From Lolium rigidum (taxonomy: Eukaryota; Streptophyta; Magnoliopsida; Poales; Poaceae): a stretch of DNA of 64,000 nucleotides. Position numbers and translations under genes: made by a program. Shown here one piece after another: positions 58,009-64,000 of the stretch (position 1 is its first letter; every line of letters begins with the position of its first letter). The notes under the pieces were generated by a model. That model was not told where the DNA came from. It was given only the letters and a program-made list of their open reading frames with translations, and searched no databases. Location of the stretch: contig NC_061513.1 in the NCBI RefSeq assembly GCF_022539505.1, positions 181,566,017 to 181,630,016 of the forward strand, given 5' to 3'.

Positions 58009-58643
58009 AGCTTTCACTCTCCTTGATCATATTGCATCATACTCCTCTCTTGATCCTTGAAAACTTCCTCCACACCAAAGTCGAAACAACTCATTAGAGG
58101 GTTAGTGCATAATAAAAATTCACATGTTCAGAGGTGACACAATCATTCTTAACACTTCTGGACATTGCATAAAGCTACTGGACATTAGTGGATCAAAGAA
58201 ATTCATCCAACATAGCAAAAGAGGCAATGCGAAATAAAAGACAGAATCTGTCAAAACAGAACAGATCCGTAAAGATGGATTTTATTAGGCCACCAGACTT
58301 GCTCAAACGAAAATGCTCAAATTGAATGAAAGTTGCGTACATATCTGAGGATCATGCTCGTAAATTGGCGTAATTTTCTGAGCTACCTACAGGGAGATAG
58401 ACCCATATTCGTGACAGCAAAGAAATCTGGAACTGCGCAGTAATCCAAATCTAGTACTTACTTTTCTATCAAAGACTTTACTTGGCACAACAAAACATAA
58501 AACTAAGATAAGGAGAGGTTGCTACAGTAGTAAACAACTTCCAAGACACAAATATAAAACAAAGTACTGTAGTAAAAACATGGGTTGTCTCCCATAAGCG
58601 CTTTTCTTTAACGCCTTTCAGCTAGGCGCAGAAAGTGTATCTC

Positions 58644-59323
58644 AAGTATTATCGCGAGATGAAGCTTTGATATCATAAGCTTCCACATTTGTAGTGGTAC
58701 TAGGGGCTTTGTCAATTTTAGGCCTATAATAATATTTCTTTGGTTTAGGCACTTTAGAGGCATACATAAACTTTTGCTCCTTCCCCACATAAGCTTTCTC
58801 TCTAAACTCGTAAAGATGAAAAGGTTGAACACAAAGTTCCCATAGCTTTTTCAAGTTCGCCAATCCTATTAATTTGATTATCATGGTCAACACAAGTTCC
58901 TAGGACACTAATTCTTTCATCAATTCCTCCTAAGGATTTATCAAGTTCATCAGTTTTATCAAGTAATATTTCCAACTTAGTTTCAACACTCGGAAAATTC
59001 TTCTCTATGGTTTCCAATTTTTTCATAACATCCTCAAGGGAGATTTCAATTTTAGTTTCATTAACAGGTGGTGTTCCAAATAAACTCTCAATGATGCAGC
59101 TAGCTTCTAAAGCGGGAGCACCTAGGAAGTTACCCCCCGCGAGACAATCAAGAACATATCTATTCCAGCTAGAGATACCAACATAAAAATTCCTGAGTAG
59201 GATAGTAGTGGAGTGTTTCTTAGTGCACCTAGTATGAGCATCACTAATTCTATACCAAGCATCTTTTAAACATTCTCCTCCTTGTTGCTTAAATGAACGA
59301 ACTTCAACTTCAGGATTACTCAT
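58644..59323 (-). pseudogene. Gag-like ORF of element 2, different from element 1
   Basis: Starts MSNPEVEVRSFKQQGGECLK at 59323. DAWYRISDAHTRCTKKHSTT and LLRNFYVGISSWNRYVLDCL resemble the capsid region of Athila-like gags. A predicted coiled-coil stretch follows (EDVMKKLETIEKNFPSVETK, LDKTDELDKSLGGI). After a frame break near 58850 comes a basic tail (VPKPKKYYYRPKIDK) ending SSRDNT-stop at about 58644. About 225 residues. It lacks enzyme motifs. Confidence 0.68.
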
Positions 59324-59579
59324 TTTAGCAGTAGTAAATAAAACAAACTAGATAAAGTAAATGCAAGTAAACTAATTTTTTTTGTGTTTTTGATATAGCA
59401 AACAAGACAGTAAATAAAGTAAAACTAGCAACTAATTTTTTTGTGTTTTAATATAATGCAGCAAACAAAGTAGTAAATAAAATAAAGCAAGACAAAAACA
59501 AAGTAAAGAGGTTGAGAAGTGGAGACTCCCCTTGCAGCGTGTCTTGATCTCCCCGGCAACGGCGCCGTGAAAATATGCT

Positions 59580-61178
59580 TGATGGCGTGTATTTCACACG
59601 TTCGTTGGGCAACCCCAAGAGGAAGGTATGGTGCGCACAGCAGCAAGTTTTCCCTCAGAAAGAAACCAAGGTTTATCGAACCAGGAGGAGCCAAGAAGCA
59701 CGTTGAAGGTTGATGGCGGCGGGATGTAGTGCGGCGCAACACCGGAGATTCCGGCGCCAACGTGGAACCTGCACAACACAACCAAAGTACTTTGCCCCAA
59801 CGAAACAGGTGAGGTTGTCAATCTCACCGGCTTGCTGTAACAAAGGATTAACCGAATTGTGTGGAAGATGATTGTTTGCAGAGAAAACAGTAAAACAAGT
59901 ATTGCAGCAGATTTGTATTTCAGTATTAAAGAATGGACCGGGGTCCACAGTTCACTAGAGGTGTCTCTCCCATAAGATAAAAGCATGTTGGGTGAACAAA
60001 TTACAGTCGGGCAATTGACAAATAGAGAGGGCATAACAATGCACATACATGGCATGATAAGTATAGTGAGATTTAATTGGGCATTACGACAAAGTACATA
60101 GACCGCCATCCAACTGCATCTATGCCTAAAAAGTCCACCTTCAGGTTATCGTCCGAACCCCTTCTAGTATTAAGTTGCAAAGCAACAGACAATTGCATTA
60201 AGTATGGTGCGTAATGTAATCAACAACTACATCCTCGGACATAGCGCCAATGTTTTATCCCTAGTGGCAACAGCACAACACAACCTTAGAACTTTCTGTC
60301 ATTGTCCCAGGTGTCAATGCAGGCATGAACCCACTATCGAGCATAAATACTCCCTCTTGGAGTTAAAAGCAAAAACTTGGCCAGAGCCTCTACTAGTAAC
60401 GGAGAGCATGCAAGATCATAAACAACACATATGTAATAACTTGATAATTAACATAACATGGTATTCTCTATCCATCGGATCCCGACAAACACAACATAGA
60501 GTATTACGGATAGATGATCTTGATCATGTTAGGCAGCTCACAAGATCCAACAATGAAGCACAATGAGGAGAAGACAACCATCTAGCTACTCGCTATGGAC
60601 CCATAGTCCATGGGTGAACTACTCACTCATCACTCCGGAGGCGACCATGGCGGTGTAGAGTCCTCCGGGAGATGAATCCCCTCTCCGGCAGGGTGCCGGA
60701 GGAGATCTCCAGTAATCCCCCGAGATGGGATTGGCGGCGGCGGCGTCTCGCAAGGTTTTCCGTATCGTGGTTTTTCGCATCGGGGGTTTCGCGACGGAGG
60801 CTTTAAGTAGGCGGAAGGGCAGAGTCGGGGGCCAGACGAGGGGCCCACACTATAGGTCGGCGCGGCCAGGGCTTGGGCCGCGCCGCCCTATAGTTTGGCC
60901 ACCTCGTGGCCCCACTTCGTGTGTTCTTCGGTCTTCCGGAAGCTCCGTGGAAAAATAGGGCCCCGGGTCTTCGTTTCGTCCAATTCCGAGAATATTTCGT
61001 TACTAGGATTTCTGAAACCAAAAACAGCAGAAAACAGGAACCGGCACTTCGGCATCTTGTTAATAGGTTAGTTCCAGAAAATGCACTAATATGACATAAA
61101 GTGTGCATAAAACATGTAGGTATCATCAATAATATGGCATAGAACATAAGAAATTATCGATACGTCGGAGACGTATCA
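59580..61178 (-). repeat. 5' LTR of element 2
   Basis: Begins TGATGGCGTG on the plus strand and ends ACGTATCA at 61178. The adjacent inner sequence (59551-59579) holds the tRNA-Asp-type primer site. Confidence 0.95.
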
Positions 61179-62081
61179 CTCCCTAACACGATCTTGTTGT
61201 TTTGCTAAAGCATCACCGGTAAGCGAGTCACACAGCTCTACTGCAGCCCTAGCAGCTTTTATGGTTTTATCCGGACTGTTGTATTTAGGTTTTTCTACGA
61301 TGCTCAAAGACGCAGAGGTACTTTTTCCGGCAAGAACTTCCTTGCGCAGATCCTGGTCTAAGTTGCGATCTCTAAGCCGGTTCTCCAGTACTCTAGCAGG
61401 CTGAGCGCTAACAGAAGCAAAGCCATGGGCAGCGTTGTACTCACGTAGGGTTAGGTTCAGCTCGCGCTACGCCCGGATGATGTCCGCGCCTCCGGAGAGC
61501 AACTTCTGCCGTTGCGCCTCCAGCTACACCTGAGCCGCTGCCGGATCGATGTTGTGCGCGATGGGCGTCGCCAGAACGTTCATGGACGCTTGGAGAGGAG
61601 TCTCCGGTGGCGCTGCAGATGCACCCGCAACCGCTTGGTCACGCTCGGTCGGCGGCTTGGCCGTGCGCGTGGACTTCGTCTGTCCAGCGCCTTCCGCCGC
61701 TGCACCCTGGCCGGCGTCAGCCGCACCAACCACCAGCACCTCGACGCTGCCGGCGGCATGGCCGCTGCGAACTGCAGATCTTGGCGGGCCTGGCGCTACC
61801 AGCACCGGCCGGAGGCACTGGCGCTCCGGGACGGTGCTGTAGTAGACGCGGAGGCTGCCGAACTCAATGATGCGGCCGTTCTTGGGGAACTTACTGCCGT
61901 TGGAGAAGCAGCCAGTGTTGTCGTTGATGAAGTCCATCGAGAAGAGGCGGTCGACGAGGCCAGTGACCACGCGCTCGCCGGAGATGGCGAGGAGGCCCGC
62001 CCGAATATGAACTCCAGCAAGCGCAGCTGCTGGCCCCACGGTGGGCGTCAACTGTCGTCGTGGTGAACAGACAGATGCCAT
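61179..62081 (-). pseudogene. Gypsy B gag N-terminal part
   Basis: Start codon at 62081: MASVCSPRRQLTPTVGPAAA, then VTGLVDRLFSMDFINDNTGC, an Ala/Gly-rich stretch, and after in-frame TAG codons near 61521 and 61469, LREYNAAHGFASVSAQPARV and ALAKQQDRV up to the insertion point. Both TAG codons sit where CAG would fit the flanking residues. Frame agrees with 54450 downwards once element 2 is removed. Confidence 0.75.
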
Positions 62082-62134
62082 GGGATGGCTTGAGTTCGGG
62101 CCGAATGTGCGCTAGAGGATTCGGGTGAGGGTTT

Positions 62135-62726
62135 TGATAACACAAGGGTGGAATCCGGATGGATTACCAGTATCTTTACTGATGAACTTGGCCTTGACCA
62201 GAGGTTGAAGAAGAACAGTACAAGCTCTATCTCTCTACTGCTAGATGGTGAACCGTCCCGCGCAGGGGTGTGCTCCCTCTCCTTATATAGGGGAGAGGGT
62301 GGCTTACAAGGTAAGAAACCCTAATGGCATCTTTGAATAGACAAACTACTTTACAAAGCATCTTTGGCAGCAGGTGACGCCGGTATGTCTTTAATCAGGA
62401 ACGGTGACGTCCTCCGGTAGCTTTTACGTCATCTTCTGCTTTTGCCTCAGAGCTTCGATTAAAGCTGAAGTGCTTCGCTCATCCTTGTCCTCTAGTCCTT
62501 GAGGGAATCTTTGACCAGACTGCCGACGTGCTACAGTGTAGCCTATGCCGGTACTCCGGTATCTTCTTAGCCTATTCCGGTATACCCCTCCTGGGATACC
62601 GGTATAGTTATACTTAGCCACGAGCCTAACTCCACTGTCCGGAATAATCTTTAAACCGGTACCTTTATAGTTTAAACAAGGCCAGTTCGGCATGCCTTTG
62701 GCATACCGGGGGTCATCCCCCCAACA
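62135..62726 (-). repeat. Gypsy B 5' LTR (592 bp)
   Basis: In element orientation it begins TGTTGGGGGGATGACCCCCG and ends CTTGTGTTATCA. Rich in CCGGTA/TACCGG motifs. The bases outside (atggt, 62727-62731) are the presumed target duplication, next to the end of a copia ORF. Confidence 0.85.
62281..62290 (-). promoter_or_regulatory. TATA box of the gypsy B LTR
   Basis: CTCTCCCCTATATAAGGAG on the minus strand, about 440 bp into the LTR, the expected U3 promoter arrangement. Confidence 0.78.
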
Positions 62727-63290
62727 ATGGTCAAGCTATACTCCTTGAATCAATGGTATTTAGCTCATTCCTCAAATAGCAAAACCTTGCTTCATCAAGA
62801 GGCTTCGTGAATATATCGGCAAGTTGATCTTTGGTAGAAACATAGAATAGCTCAATATCACCACGGGCAACATGATCCCCAATAAAATGATTCCGGATCT
62901 CAATATGCTTCGTTCTTGAATGTTGCACCGGATTATAGGCAAACTTGATAGCAGTTTCATTGTCACATAATAGAGGCACTTTGTCACAAGTGACACCGTA
63001 TTCCTTTAAAGTTTGCCTCATCCATAACAATTGAGTGCATCCACTTGCGGCGGCAACATATTAGACTTCGGCGGTGGAGAGAGATATACAATTTTGCTTC
63101 TTAGAAGACCAACACACCAAGGACCCACCAAGGAATTGGCAAGCCCCGGAGGTTGATTTCCTATCATCCTTGTCCCCCGCCCAATCCGCATCGGTGTATC
63201 CATTGAGAAAGAAACTTGAACCTTTAGGATACCAAAGACCATATCTTGGGGTATCTACTAAATATCGAAAGATTCTTTTGATAGCCATCA
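62727..63290 (-). pseudogene. Ty1/copia RT end and RNase H fragment
   Basis: Minus-strand frame from the CACTA insertion point: MAIKRIFRYLVDTPRYGLWY, then GYTDADWAGDKDDRKSTSGA, QFLGGSLVCWSSKKQNCISL, and after a stop TAA at 63061-63063, LLWMRQTLKEYGV, SRTKHIEIRNHFI and DQLADIFTKPLDEARF. These are hallmark copia RNase H segments. The premature TAA replaces the conserved Glu of the STAEAEY motif. The frame ends naturally at about 62731, directly beside the gypsy B LTR. Confidence 0.92.
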
Positions 63291-64000
63291 CACTACAAGA
63301 AAAGTTCTGATAGACAACGTCTCAAAATCGTCCGCTAAGGGGTATTTTTCGTCGCCCATGGGCCTAACCCGACGATATGGGTTCTGTTGTGGAAACTGCG
63401 TCAGGCAAAGTCCAACGACGTTTTTTCGGTCCGTCGCGCTTGGGCGCCCTTCCGCCACGGAAAATCGGACCGTTGCGCAAGTGTTTCCGGGAGCCCGTTG
63501 ATCGCCGACGTCATGCAACCGACACGTGGCGTACGCCGTTAACCGGCGCTAACGGCGTTAACCGACTGAAACCCCGTGGTAGATGGTAGGCCCACACGAG
63601 GCCCGCCACGTCTTAAGCGGGCCGGGCCAGCCGACATAGTTTGACCGGTCAACTATATAGCCGGGCTGGCCCATTAGTTACGTGGGCCGGGCCTAACCTC
63701 TAAGGTTGATCGGTCAAAACTTAAATGGGCCGACCCATTTAACATGTGGGGTCCACCTTACAGCTACTGGGCCGGCCCAAGAAGCAAGTGGGCCGGCCGA
63801 AACACAAGTGGGTCCCACTTTCCCGTTAAAGGGCCGGCCCATTTAGTGTGCGGGGTCCACCGTGTAGCAAGTGGGCCGGCCCAAAACACAGGTGGGTCCC
63901 ACTTTCCAGCTTAAAGGGTCGGCCCATTTAGTATGTGGGGTCCACCATATAGCAAGTGGGCCGGCCCAACAAGATAGTGGGCCGGCCAAAAACACAGTGG
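63291..64000 (+). mobile_element. CACTA (En/Spm) transposon, left end
   Basis: TIR CACTACAAGAAAAGTTCTGA at 63291, preceded by the probable 3-bp target duplication tca (63288-63290). The subterminal region is rich in short direct and inverted repeats. The element continues beyond the window, so the transposase is not visible. It lies within a copia element. Confidence 0.88.
63640..64000 (+). repeat. Subterminal array of GGGCCGGCCC motifs
   Basis: Many copies of the palindrome GGGCCGGCCC or GTGGGCCGGCCCAA, within larger tandem units (GGCCCATTTAGTGTGCGGGG type) spaced about 85-105 bp (near 63734, 63836, 63922). Such arrays in CACTA elements are candidate transposase-binding sites. Confidence 0.85.

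Larger units (their letters stand above)
54456..61178 (-). mobile_element. Complete non-autonomous LTR retrotransposon (element 2)
   Basis: 6723 bp, flanked by ctccc (54451-54455 and 61179-61183). LTRs are 1600 and 1599 bp and nearly identical. The interior matches element 1 closely (56056-58650 against 37532-40110, and the leader), except for the coding cassette. Inserted in the gypsy B gag. It lacks RT and integrase. Confidence 0.95.
52073..62726 (-). mobile_element. Gypsy B: LTR retrotransposon gag/protease portion, split by element 2
   Basis: Minus strand: 5' LTR (62726-62135), gag start at 62081, gag continuing to 61179 and, across the nested element, from 54450 to about 53040, then a protease region to 52073. 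RT, RNase H, integrase and the 3' LTR are missing; truncation occurs at the junction with the LTR at 51700-52064. Removing element 2 and one ctccc copy restores the gag frame exactly. Confidence 0.85.

Overview
The window is a repeat-dense stretch of a grass nuclear genome, most likely Pooideae (a wheat, barley, oat or ryegrass relative). The evidence is nested LTR retrotransposons with tRNA-Asp or initiator-Met primer sites, L1-type LINEs, CACTA, PIF/Harbinger, Stowaway and Tourist elements, GC-rich first exons, and one host gene with ten GT-AG exons. The genus is inference. Three runs of exactly 100 N (1137-1236, 35383-35482, 51866-51965) look like fixed-size scaffold gaps, so joins across them are not reliable.

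Region by region. 1-5.8 kb holds a broken Athila-type gypsy RT/RNase H/integrase piece, an LTR end of 'family A' (my label), a gypsy 3' LTR ending at 3205, and a DUF4283 gene fragment cut by that LTR. 5.8-10.1 kb is the plus-strand copy of family A: a two-zinc-knuckle gag and a decayed pol frame, with its 3' LTR at 9146-10124. 11.3-11.7 kb is an intact DUF3511 gene. 12.3-20.7 kb holds degraded LINEs, a minisatellite, fold-back elements, a CACTA Ulp1-like relic, a cysteine-rich receptor kinase fragment and a Harbinger-like element fused to an RNase H fragment. 21.0-26.5 kb is an intact ten-exon gene for a 332-residue 3'-5' exonuclease/KH protein. 27.9-35.4 kb is an almost full-length minus-strand LINE. 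35.9-42.6 kb is a complete, young, non-autonomous LTR element (TSD accac) inside the LTR of another retrotransposon. 43.2-44.5 kb is a frameshifted gene with SUMO-site, SIM-like and UIM-like motifs, ending in a Harbinger-like terminus that abuts a Tourist-like MITE. 47.4-51.7 kb is the minus-strand copy of family A. 52.1-62.7 kb is a gypsy gag/protease element ('gypsy B') split by a second copy of the young LTR element (54456-61178, TSD ctccc). 62.7-63.3 kb is a copia tail, itself cut by a CACTA transposon whose TIR starts at 63291 and which runs off the window.

Host genes are few: two intact (DUF3511 and exonuclease/KH) and three broken (DUF4283, receptor-kinase ectodomain, SUMO/UIM protein). 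The mobile DNA gives a relative chronology: copia before gypsy B and CACTA; gypsy B before the 54456-61178 element; family A before the LTR at 51700. The most unusual content is the non-autonomous biology: two almost identical elements with different coding cassettes between shared start and stop contexts and with three copies of their polypurine-tract motif, and a family-A lineage that keeps a long open frame from a reverse transcriptase that has lost its catalytic motif.
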